From Erythrobacter sp. (GTDB lineage Bacteria; Pseudomonadota; Alphaproteobacteria; Sphingomonadales; Sphingomonadaceae): DNA of 44,496 nucleotides. The stretch is from positions 1 through 44,496 of the forward strand of contig DAICXZ010000015.1 in the NCBI GenBank assembly GCA_027311945.1, read 5' to 3'. Below are positions 1-8,456 of this stretch, piece after piece; position 1 is the first letter of the stretch, and the number at the start of each line of letters is the position of its first letter. Both the position numbers and the translations under genes were made by a program. The notes under the pieces are model-generated. The model was not told where the DNA came from and searched no databases. It was given only the letters and a program-made list of their open reading frames with translations.

Positions 1-34
1 CAGCGACGATGACGATGATAAGTACTTCTGACAT
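1..34 (-). CDS. 5' end of an unidentified gene (partial)
   Basis: Only eleven codons are visible (MSEVLIIVIVA), running off the left edge. A clear Shine-Dalgarno (AGGAG, positions 44-48 on the minus strand) lies 9 nt upstream of the ATG, so a real start is likely. The residues are hydrophobic, as in a membrane segment, but no family can be named. It diverges from the Nudix gene across an AT-rich stretch (35-140) and belongs to the same foreign segment. Confidence 0.45.
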   Translation of the reverse strand, partial: MSEVLIIVIVA

Positions 35-140
35 ACGAAAGAGCTCCTGTTTTATGTAGTAGCTTTACTATAAGATACTCACGCTTTTTATGCTAGTATA
101 CTCAGCGATCCAACGAGTCACAGTGGGGTATACTTGAGTT
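35..140. promoter_or_regulatory. AT-rich divergent promoter region
   Basis: This 106-bp spacer separates a minus-strand start from a plus-strand start and is much richer in A+T than the rest of the window. It has several TATACT/TATAAG-like hexamers that could serve as -10 elements in either direction. No individual promoter can be assigned with certainty. Confidence 0.3.
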
Positions 141-620
141 ATGGAACACGAAACCAAACCAACTTATGATCGACCTCTACCAGAGCACGGCTTCATGGGC
201 ATACCCGAGGAGGCCACCAGAGTTTTTGAGGGTGTTTTGTTCGATGTTTACCAGTGGCAACAGCTACAGTTTGACGGCTCGTATAAAACGTTCGAGATGC
301 TTCGTCGTCCCGATACTGTGCTCGTCATAGCCTTGGATGAAGACGAAAACGTTGTCGTGCTCCGTGAGGAACAGCCAGGATTACCCATCCGTGAACATAG
401 GCTTCCAGGTGGTCGAGTTGACCAGGGTTACAGTTCGCTACTCCAGGCAGCTCAGCAAGAACTTCTAGAGGAAACGGGGATAGTATGTGCGAAGTGGAGG
501 CACGTAGAAACGGTTCAGCTAGAGAAGAAGATAGACTGGTGCATACACGTCTTTCTTGCAGAAGATATCACATCAGAAGGCGAGCCTACCCCTGACGTTG
601 GTGGCGAGCGGATACTCGAG
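141..620 (+). pseudogene. Nudix hydrolase, 3' end lost at a sequence junction
   Basis: Nudix hydrolases cleave nucleoside diphosphates linked to another group X. Residues 90-113 form a near-canonical Nudix box (LPGGRVDQG followed by QELLEETG, with the metal-binding E-x2-EE core). The N-terminal part (EATRVFEGVLFDVYQW and FEMLRRPDTV) matches the style of Patescibacteria/Saccharibacteria Nudix proteins, an assignment from memory. Family resemblance stops around residues 154-162 (GGERI...). The frame stays open to position 1007, but that part is the antisense of a primase gene and is not Nudix protein. Base composition is lower in G+C than the neighbours. I read it as a gene cut by a chimeric join; a real fusion gene is unlikely. 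Confidence 0.7.
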
Positions 621-630
621 ATAGGGATGA
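605..630. other. Probable chimeric junction
   Basis: Two unrelated genes on opposite strands both lose recognisable homology here: the Nudix gene from the left at about 614 and the primase gene from the right at about 624 (after its RFHP motif). Base composition changes at the same place. No transposon end or repeat is seen at the join. Confidence 0.7.
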
Positions 631-1034
631 AAGCGCAGCACCGGAGATGCGGCGAGGATGCCGCGGCTTTCAAGGTATGCCTTTGCCGGACTGGCACGCA
701 GTGGCCGTGCATCGCGCCAGATGCGCAAGGCAGCGACCGAAGGCTTCCCTGCAGGACCAGTGTCCATCTTAGGCTCAATTGCACCTCCCGAGAACAAGGC
801 GGACGGCGGCACGCCTTCGCGCGCGAGGGCAGCGAGCACGGACTCCTGATCGCATCCGGCGAAGCAGTGGAGGAGGATCGCTCCACGCCCGAGCGATACG
901 CCGAGCGAGGGCGTGCGGTCGTCATGTGCGGGGCAGCATGCCATGCCCTTGGTGCCGGACCATTTGCCGCCACGGCTTTCACAGATTCGTCTCGCCGTCT
1001 CGGCTAGCGGATGGTTGGTCGTGGTAACGGGCAT
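624..1034 (-). pseudogene. Truncated primase/Toprim-type protein (CHC2-like zinc finger)
   Basis: The first ~137 residues of a mobile-element primase (DUF7146/Toprim type) are visible. They contain a CHC2-like zinc finger: CCPAHDDRTPSL at residues 33-44 and LLHCFAGCD at residues 55-62, which would bind zinc and contact DNA. The usual Toprim and helicase regions are absent because the sequence switches to foreign DNA near 624; the frame remains open to 573 in unrelated sequence. Such primases are common cargo of sphingomonad integrative elements, which fits the nearby transglycosylase, DUF5818 and integrase genes. The upstream region (1035-1168) carries a LexA box. Confidence 0.7.
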
Positions 1035-1115
1035 AAGGACTCCTTCGCAGGCTCGGGTCCCCCATGACCGGCATCCTCCCCTCTTACCGTCGGGCAGGAA
1101 GAAACGTTTTCCTAC

Positions 1116-1143
1116 ATGTTCTATTTATGTTCTATTCCGATTC
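1116..1143. promoter_or_regulatory. LexA (SOS) box, GTTC-N7-GTTC
   Basis: GTTC at 1118-1121 and GTTC at 1129-1132 are separated by exactly 7 nt, the established direct-repeat LexA operator of alphaproteobacteria. The flanks are also repeated (ATGTTCTATTT then ATGTTCTATTC, period 11), and a degenerate third half-site (ATTC, 1140-1143) continues the phase. The box lies 36 bp upstream of the transglycosylase ATG and 84 bp upstream of the divergent primase start, so it could control either or both. Confidence 0.6.
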
Positions 1144-1168
1144 GCTGCAAGCGACAGGAGTGTGAGCG

Positions 1169-1732
1169 ATGAGACTGGCATTGATGATCGGGATGATGGC
1201 GAGCACCAGTACTTTCGTTCCTTGCGCACAAGCGCAGGAGTTCGCCCTTCTGGAGCATCGCTATGAACAGCCAGCAATCGCTGGTGTAGATCTCCGGACC
1301 AGCGAGGAAGCGCCATTGAGGGTACTGCTCCCTCCAACCTATCGCGAAGCACTTTACGAGCCACTGATCAGGGAAGCGGAATTGCGGTATCGTCTCCCGC
1401 CTCGACTGATGCAGGCGCTGGTTTGGGCAGAGTCCCGATTCAATCCGATGGCCATCAGCCCGGCTGGCGCTGCCGGACTTGCGCAATTGATGCCAGGTAC
1501 AGCCTGCGAGCTTGGCGTTCGCAACCGGCATGATCCTGCCCAAAACATCGATGGTGGTGCGCGCTACCTCCGACAGATGCTGGACCGCTTTGGCGAGGTC
1601 CATCTGGCGCTTGCCGCCTACAATGCTGGTCCGGGCGCAGTTGCTCGCGCTGGTGGCATCCCGAGAAATCGGGAAACACCCGCATATGTCAGGAGCGTTT
1701 TGCAGCGATGGATGGCATACAGGCGTTCATGA
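1169..1732 (+). CDS. Lytic transglycosylase (SLT domain), secreted
   Basis: This 187-residue protein has an N-terminal signal-like segment (residues 1-23, ending AQA) and an SLT/goose-lysozyme-like domain at about 65-170. Visible motifs are catalytic Glu88 in WAESRFNP, GLAQLMPGT (103-111) and AAYNAGPGAV (149-158). Lytic transglycosylases cleave the glycan strands of peptidoglycan; small ones on mobile elements (VirB1-like) open the wall for conjugation machinery, a plausible role here given the island context. AGGAG lies 9 nt before the ATG. Its stop overlaps the next gene's start (ATGA), so the two are translationally coupled. A LexA box sits just upstream. Confidence 0.88.
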   Translation: MRLALMIGMMASTSTFVPCAQAQEFALLEHRYEQPAIAGVDLRTSEEAPLRVLLPPTYREALYEPLIREAELRYRLPPRLMQALVWAESRFNPMAISPAGAAGLAQLMPGTACELGVRNRHDPAQNIDGGARYLRQMLDRFGEVHLALAAYNAGPGAVARAGGIPRNRETPAYVRSVLQRWMAYRRS

Positions 1733-1932
1733 ATACGAATCGAATGCGCATCAGTGGGCGGCTTGAGCACTTGCCACGCGGCTACGCCATCGTCACCGAC
1801 GCCGGCGATCATTGGGTGTTAGACGATTTCGAACCTGACAACGACCAGATCGGCGAAGAAGTAACCGCCGAGGGCCAAATCGTTGGACTCGATCGTCTGC
1901 AAGTGGATTGGTTGGGCGTTCTGGCCGAGTAG
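1729..1932 (+). CDS. DUF5818 family protein
   Basis: A 67-residue protein built around RISGRLEHLPRGYAIVTDAG, DDFEPDNDQIGEEVTAEG and LQVDWLG, the pattern of the DUF5818 family of small all-beta proteins common in sphingomonads and their plasmids and islands. Function is unknown. The start at 1729 is chosen because it gives a 4-bp ATGA overlap with the transglycosylase stop; the next in-frame ATG (1744) is an alternative. The gene ends just before the convergent integrase stop. Confidence 0.75.
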   Translation: MNTNRMRISGRLEHLPRGYAIVTDAGDHWVLDDFEPDNDQIGEEVTAEGQIVGLDRLQVDWLGVLAE

Positions 1933-1935
1933 CGA

Positions 1936-3087
1936 TCATTTACCTTGCGCGCAAAACTTTGCCCACTCTGCCATGAGCTTGCGCCGCTTCTCGAAAAAGT
2001 CCGTCCTGCGATAGGCCGCCTCAACGCGATTCTGGACAGCATGTGCCAAGGCAGCCTCCGCGACCTCGCCTGGAAAAGAAGTCTCTTCAGCTGCCCAATC
2101 GCGGAACGATGAGCGAAAGCCATGGACAGTGACGTTCAGTTCCATATCTCTCAAAATCTTGAGCAAGGTCATGTCGGAAAGTGGACTCTTGCGTCGCTGG
2201 CCGGGAAAAACGAGGTCGCTGGCTTCGGTCCGGAAGACCTTTGCGCGTTCGATCACTTGTAACGCCTGGCGAGTGAGTGGGACCTGATGCTCCTCACCCA
2301 TCTTCATCCGCTCCGCAGGGATGATCCAGACGGCGCGCTTAAGATCGAACTCCGACCAAACTGCATTCCGGACTTCCCCTGATCGTGACGCGTTGAGGAT
2401 CAGGAATTCAAGGGCAAGGCGCCCGACCGAGGATCGTTGGCGCAGCCTGGTTAGGAAAGCTGGAACATCGACAAATGACATCGCTGCAAAGTGACCCGAC
2501 TTCCGCGGCTGCCGAGGTAGACCTTTCGAGATCGAGCGCATGGGCGCTTCGTTTGTACGGAAGCCTTTCGAGAAGGACCAGTCGAGCACGGTCCCTATTC
2601 GCTGACGCACTCTTCGAGCCGTTTCAGGCTTTTCGAGCCAGATTTCGGCCAAAGCATCACGGATTGCCGGAGCTTCGATGTCGGAGACCAGGGCATCTCC
2701 GAAGTGCGGATACGCATATGCTTCCAGCGTCGATATCCATTGATCCTGATGCTTACCGTTCTTCCAACCCTTCTTGTGTTCAGCGTGTACCTTTGCTGCA
2801 GCCTCGCGGAAAGTCGGGATAACCTCACGCTCCTTCTTCCTTTCCGCAACCACGTCGACGCCGGCCTTCGCAAGCTTTCGGACGCTCGCAGCCAGTTCAC
2901 GTGCATCAGCGAGCGAGACATCTGGATAAGAACCAATTCCTACATCGCGCCTTCGCCCGTTCGCCTGAACCCTGACAATCCAGCTAGCCTTGCCGGACTT
3001 GTTGCGAAACAGAATCAACCCTCCACCGTCCGAGAACCGGCCAGCCTCACGCAGATTTCGCAATCCCGTCGCAGTTAGGTTTCCCAT
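1936..3087 (-). CDS. P4-type tyrosine recombinase (island integrase)
   Basis: Site-specific integrase of 383 residues with an N-terminal DUF4102/arm-binding domain (about 1-90, FSDGGGLIL...GSYPDVSLADAR), a SAM-like core-binding domain (about 95-190) and a catalytic domain. Catalytic residues visible, counted from the chosen start, are Arg235 (NASRSGEVR), His322/Arg325 (HGFRSSFRDW), His349 and Tyr359 (LAHAV...VEAAYRR). The N-terminus matches the family best at MGNLTATGL; the frame is open to 3165, so a 26-residue extension is possible. The gene lies beside the 3' end of tRNA-Ser, the normal position for an integrase that recombines at a tRNA attB. A weak LexA-like site (AAAC-N7-GAAC, 3160-3174) lies just upstream. 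Confidence 0.92.
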   Translation of the reverse strand: MGNLTATGLRNLREAGRFSDGGGLILFRNKSGKASWIVRVQANGRRRDVGIGSYPDVSLADARELAASVRKLAKAGVDVVAERKKEREVIPTFREAAAKVHAEHKKGWKNGKHQDQWISTLEAYAYPHFGDALVSDIEAPAIRDALAEIWLEKPETARRVRQRIGTVLDWSFSKGFRTNEAPMRSISKGLPRQPRKSGHFAAMSFVDVPAFLTRLRQRSSVGRLALEFLILNASRSGEVRNAVWSEFDLKRAVWIIPAERMKMGEEHQVPLTRQALQVIERAKVFRTEASDLVFPGQRRKSPLSDMTLLKILRDMELNVTVHGFRSSFRDWAAEETSFPGEVAEAALAHAVQNRVEAAYRRTDFFEKRRKLMAEWAKFCAQGK

Positions 3088-3255
3088 TCCTCCGCCAAAC
3101 CTTTCATTGCCTCGAACATTTCCCCACATTTTTCCCCACACTTCGTGCGAGATGTACGGAAACATATAGAGAACATTTGAAACAAGCGCAAACGGAAAAA
3201 CCCAGCAATTCTGCGGTCTTCAGAGACAATCTGGGGCTATGCGAGATTAGTATGG

Positions 3256-3346
3256 TGGCGGAGCGGGAGGGATTCGAACCCTCGATACGGGGTTACCGTA
3301 TACACACTTTCCAGGCGTGCGCCTTCGACCACTCGGCCACCGCTCC
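3256..3346 (-). tRNA. tRNA-Ser (GGA anticodon)
   Basis: The minus strand folds as a type II (long variable arm) serine tRNA: acceptor GGAGCGG pairs with CCGCTCC, discriminator G, genomically encoded CCA, anticodon loop CTGGAAA with anticodon GGA, variable arm TACGG/CCGTA and T-arm GGTTCGAATCC. It reads UCC/UCU codons. The 3' end faces the integrase, so it is the probable attachment site (attB/attR) of the island occupying lower coordinates. Confidence 0.95.
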
Positions 3347-3454
3347 GCATGTCTGCCAGCCTCGCTCGAAAGCGGGATCGGTCGGACAAGGGCGTCGCCG
3401 TAGCGGCGCGCGGGGCGGATGACAAGCGTGCTTGCGCAGTCTAGGCAAAAGCCC

Positions 3455-3859
3455 ATGATCCGCACTTTTGCCAAGGCGCCCACAGCACAGGAAATCGAGG
3501 CCATAGCACGCCAGACCCTCGCGCGTCTGCCTGCAGCCTTTGCCGAACAACTCGGCAACCTCAGCCTCGCCATCGAGGACTTCGCCGATGATGCCCTGCT
3601 CGACGATCTCGGCATCGAAAGCGCCTACGGTCTCACCGGCGTCTATGAGGGCATCCCGCTCACCGAACAATCGATCGACCATTCGGGCACGATGCCCGAG
3701 CGGGTGCGATTGTTCCGCCTGCCGATCCTGCTCGAATGGTGCGAGCGCGGCGACGTCAGCCTCGAAGACCTGGTCGCGCACGTGCTGATCCACGAGATCG
3801 GGCACCATTTCGGGCTTTCGGATGCGGACATGCATGCGCTCGAGGAGCAGGTTTTGTAG
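3455..3859 (+). CDS. Metallopeptidase family protein (zincin-like, COG3824)
   Basis: A 134-residue soluble protein ending in a zincin motif HEIGHHFGLSD (residues 113-123), where two His and a downstream Asp would bind zinc and Glu would be catalytic. Size and pattern fit the small COG3824 (possibly DUF1025) family of predicted Zn proteases in alphaproteobacteria, whose substrates are unknown. The start at MIRTF is preferred; an upstream in-frame ATG at 3419 would add 12 residues. It is the first chromosomal gene beyond the tRNA. Confidence 0.8.
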   Translation: MIRTFAKAPTAQEIEAIARQTLARLPAAFAEQLGNLSLAIEDFADDALLDDLGIESAYGLTGVYEGIPLTEQSIDHSGTMPERVRLFRLPILLEWCERGDVSLEDLVAHVLIHEIGHHFGLSDADMHALEEQVL

Positions 3860-3895
3860 CTTGCCAAAGCGCGCCGGGGTGGCACTCTTGCGCGC

Positions 3896-4825
3896 ATGAC
3901 GAAAACCTGCCTGCTTGCCGCCATGCTCTTGGCTCTTGCTACCCCCGCCATGGCGCAGGATGAGCCGCCTACGCCCGATAGCGTGGTCGCCGCAGCGGCC
4001 CCCGAGGAATGGCAGCGGATAGCGCCTGAAGACCTTCTGGTGATGGAACTCGCGCCCGCCGCCGATGGCACTGGGCGCAAGGTGGTGATCCAGCTCCTGC
4101 CGCCGCCGTTCAGCCAGCCGTGGGTGGAAGATATCAAGACCATGGCCCGCGCGCACTGGTGGGACGGCAAGAGCGTCTACCGTGTGGTCGACAACTGGGT
4201 GGCGCAATGGGGCGGCGGCGACCCGGAGCTGGGGATGGATCCGGGGCCACTTCCCGACGGGGTGGTGTCGCCTACCGACAGTTACATGATCGGCTTCAAC
4301 AACATGGGTAGTACGGTCAAGGCCAGTCCAACCCTGACCGATCACTACGCGCCGGAAACGCACTTCGAGCAAGGATTTGCGGTTGGGGAGACGATCGCTG
4401 AACAGATGACCTGGCAATGGCCCGTCCACTGCTACGGCTCGGTAGGTGTCGCGCGCGAACTTGCGCCCGATACCGGCACCGGCAGCGAACTCTATGCCGT
4501 GATCGGCCACGCCGCGCGCCAGCTCGATCGCAACATCGCCGTGGTCGGGCGGGTGATCGAGGGGATCGAACATCTCTCCACCCTGCCCCGTGGCACGGCC
4601 GAGGCCGGGGTCTATGCCGAGCGCAGCGAGGATACACCTATCGTGAGCGTGCGGCTCGCCAGCGAGATGCGCCAGCCGCCAGCCTACGAATATCTCGATA
4701 CGTCGAGCGATAGCTTCGCCCGCTATGTCGAGGTCCGCGCCAACCGGAGCGACAGCTTCTACGCCGTGCCTGCTGGCGGGGTCGACATCTGCAACGTGCA
4801 GGTACCGATCCGGCGAGCGGAATGA
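3896..4825 (+). CDS. Periplasmic cyclophilin-like peptidyl-prolyl isomerase
   Basis: A 309-residue exported protein with signal peptide 1-20 (cleavage after PAMAQ). The core (about 55-280) resembles the divergent cyclophilins of sphingomonads: FSQPWVEDIKTMARAHWWDG, YRVVDNWVAQWGGGDPE, SYMIGFNNMG and AVIGHAARQLDRNIAVVGRVIEG correspond to the family's strand pattern. The expected activity is proline cis/trans isomerisation during folding of periplasmic or outer-membrane proteins; catalytic competence was not verified because canonical cyclophilin residues are poorly conserved. The stop overlaps the DUF1905 start (ATGA). Confidence 0.7.
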   Translation: MTKTCLLAAMLLALATPAMAQDEPPTPDSVVAAAAPEEWQRIAPEDLLVMELAPAADGTGRKVVIQLLPPPFSQPWVEDIKTMARAHWWDGKSVYRVVDNWVAQWGGGDPELGMDPGPLPDGVVSPTDSYMIGFNNMGSTVKASPTLTDHYAPETHFEQGFAVGETIAEQMTWQWPVHCYGSVGVARELAPDTGTGSELYAVIGHAARQLDRNIAVVGRVIEGIEHLSTLPRGTAEAGVYAERSEDTPIVSVRLASEMRQPPAYEYLDTSSDSFARYVEVRANRSDSFYAVPAGGVDICNVQVPIRRAE

Positions 4826-5145
4826 GCGAGACCGTCACCCACAAGGGCAAGGTCTGGCTCTGGACCAGCCCCACTTCGCCCGGCAGGTGGCACTTCCTCA
4901 CTATCGACGGCGTAGCAGGCGAAGCCATTGCCGCGCACGAGGCCATGCGGCGGCTCGAATTCGGCCGAGGGCGCGGTTTCGGCTCGGTCAAGGTGCGCGT
5001 GCGTGTTGGCGCGAGTGAGTGGAACACCTCGGTCTTCCCGGCGAGCGAGACAGGCGGCTACATCCTCCCCCTCAAGGCCGCGATCCGCAAAGCCGAGGGG
5101 ATCGCGCAGGGCAGCGAAGTCACCGCCGAGCTGGAACTGCTCTGA
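4822..5145 (+). CDS. DUF1905 domain protein
   Basis: This 107-residue protein matches DUF1905 (GKVWLWTSPTSPGRWHFLTI, FGSVKVRVRVG, SVFPASETGGYILPLKAAIRK), a small beta-barrel-like domain of unknown function also found fused to YdeI-type domains. Here it stands alone. It is translationally coupled to the cyclophilin gene by a 4-bp overlap. It converges with the VOC gene 7 bp further on. Confidence 0.8.
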   Translation: MSETVTHKGKVWLWTSPTSPGRWHFLTIDGVAGEAIAAHEAMRRLEFGRGRGFGSVKVRVRVGASEWNTSVFPASETGGYILPLKAAIRKAEGIAQGSEVTAELELL

Positions 5146-5152
5146 CGCGTCC

Positions 5153-5523
5153 TTAACCGGGCAGACGCTGCATCAATTCGATCCGGTTGCCGAAGGGATC
5201 GTGAATATCCGCCCGGACATAGCCCTCCAGCGGACCGCCATCGCTACTGGCCACACCCGCTCCCGCCAGCCGGGCGCGAAACTCCGCCAGATCACCCACG
5301 AGCAAGGCTGGATGCGCCTTCTTCGCCGGCGCAAAGCCCTGTTCCACCCCGAGATGGATATGCGCGCCGCCGCCTGTGAACCAGCATCCACCCCGCTTGG
5401 CCATATCGGCAGGCTTGGGCACTTCGCGCAGGCCAAGGATGTCGGCATAGAACGCACGCGCGCGACCTTCCTCACCCGGGGGCATGGCGATCTGCACATG
5501 GTCAATTCCGATGATGCCGCTGC

Positions 5524-5527
<4 letters not shown>
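5153..5527 (-). CDS. VOC (glyoxalase/dioxygenase fold) family protein
   Basis: 124 residues forming one vicinal-oxygen-chelate module: GIDHVQIAMPPGEE, ARAFYADILGL, AHIHLGVEQGFAPAKKAHPALLV and a C-terminal DPFGNRIELMQ. The His in IDHVQ, the His in AHIHLG and the Glu in RIELMQ are the usual metal-ligand positions. VOC proteins include glyoxalases, ring-cleavage enzymes and resistance proteins; the substrate cannot be inferred. It starts inside the stop of the upstream rel gene (ATGA), so the pair is co-transcribed and coupled. Confidence 0.85.
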
Positions 5528-7605
<2,078 letters not shown>

Positions 7606-7695
7606 CTGCGCCCCAAGATAGTGGCGATTTCGTGGCTGCACAGCCGGTTTCTTTGGGCTGCATGCGATTTCTCGCCCTCCAGGCAGAACCCGTAA

Positions 7696-8253
7696 TCAGC
7701 CGCCGACGTTGCTCGACACGTCGGCCTCCGCCACTTGGATAACGGGGCGAGCCACCGGAGCGCGGCCGGCATAGATGAAGCCGGCGACCGGGTTGCGGCG
7801 CGAGCCAAGCGCGCCAATGGGGCCATACCACACGCGAACTTCGCTCCAGTCGCCCGCTTCCGACACGTCGACCACCGGCACCCCGGTTTCGATCCCGCCG
7901 GGGCGCGACCAGTTGGCATGGTCGATCAGAATGTGCCTTTCGTCGATCACCTGCGCGACCACGGCGACGTGCCCCAGCGGCATCGCGCCGCTCGACCGGA
8001 AGGCCATCACCGCGCCGACCTGCGGCTCCTGCCCGCGCTCGTAGCGTCCCTCGGCCGCGTTCCACCACAGGTGCGCATTGCCGTGGATTTCGATCCCGGA
8101 ATGATCGCGAGCATAGGGCACACACTGGAGCCGCGCATGAGCGGGTTGCGCCGACAGCGCCGCGATCAGAAGAACCAGTGGCCAGAGCCACTTGCGCCCG
8201 AGAAAGGCACCAACCCGTTCCGATCCCCGCAGGAACCCCATGCTTGCGATCAT
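7696..8253 (-). CDS. Exported CHAP-domain amidase/endopeptidase
   Basis: 185 residues with an N-terminal membrane/signal segment (WPLVLLIAALSAQPAHA, about 24-40) and a CHAP (NlpC/P60-like) domain: catalytic Cys44 in LQCVPYAR, His95 in LGHVAVV and a third polar residue near 112-114 (IDHANWS). CHAP enzymes hydrolyse peptidoglycan peptides. WWNAAEGRYERGQEPQVGAVMAF is the family's usual substrate-cleft region. The start is uncertain: MIASMGF (8253) and MGFLRG (8241) are both reasonable; the frame is open to 8361. It lies upstream of rel on the same strand with an 90-bp gap. Confidence 0.85.
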   Translation of the reverse strand: MIASMGFLRGSERVGAFLGRKWLWPLVLLIAALSAQPAHARLQCVPYARDHSGIEIHGNAHLWWNAAEGRYERGQEPQVGAVMAFRSSGAMPLGHVAVVAQVIDERHILIDHANWSRPGGIETGVPVVDVSEAGDWSEVRVWYGPIGALGSRRNPVAGFIYAGRAPVARPVIQVAEADVSSNVGG

Positions 8254-8403
8254 GACTAATGCGACCCTTGGTTCGTTCACCCTGGGCCACATTGATACAC
8301 TGTAACACGCCGGCATGAACCCCGCGGGGGCTCCTGCCATCGCGTTCGGCCACCGGTTCAACGCGCCGCCGCGGGAACCACGCGGGGGAATAGCCGTTCC
8401 GCA

Positions 8404-8443
8404 GGAATCCGGTCGGGACTTATCCCTCCCGCAGCCGGATTCC
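8404..8443 (-). terminator. Stem-loop downstream of the M1 aminopeptidase gene
   Basis: GGAATCCGG (8404-8412) is perfectly complementary to CCGGATTCC (8435-8443), and an inner CGGGA/TCCCG pair extends the stem. It begins 13 bp after the aminopeptidase stop. No U-tract follows, so it is only a possible terminator or mRNA-stabilising hairpin. Confidence 0.4.
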
Positions 8444-8456
8444 CCTTAGCGAATCG

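Noticed and set aside
620-1007. C-terminal half of the open frame that begins as a Nudix hydrolase
   Set aside because: It is the antisense of the primase N-terminus, with Arg/Cys-rich low-quality protein and no similarity to Nudix proteins.
8343-8361. GTTC-spaced-GTTC near 8343 as a LexA box
   Set aside because: The spacing is 8 rather than 7 nt and the flanks do not fit.
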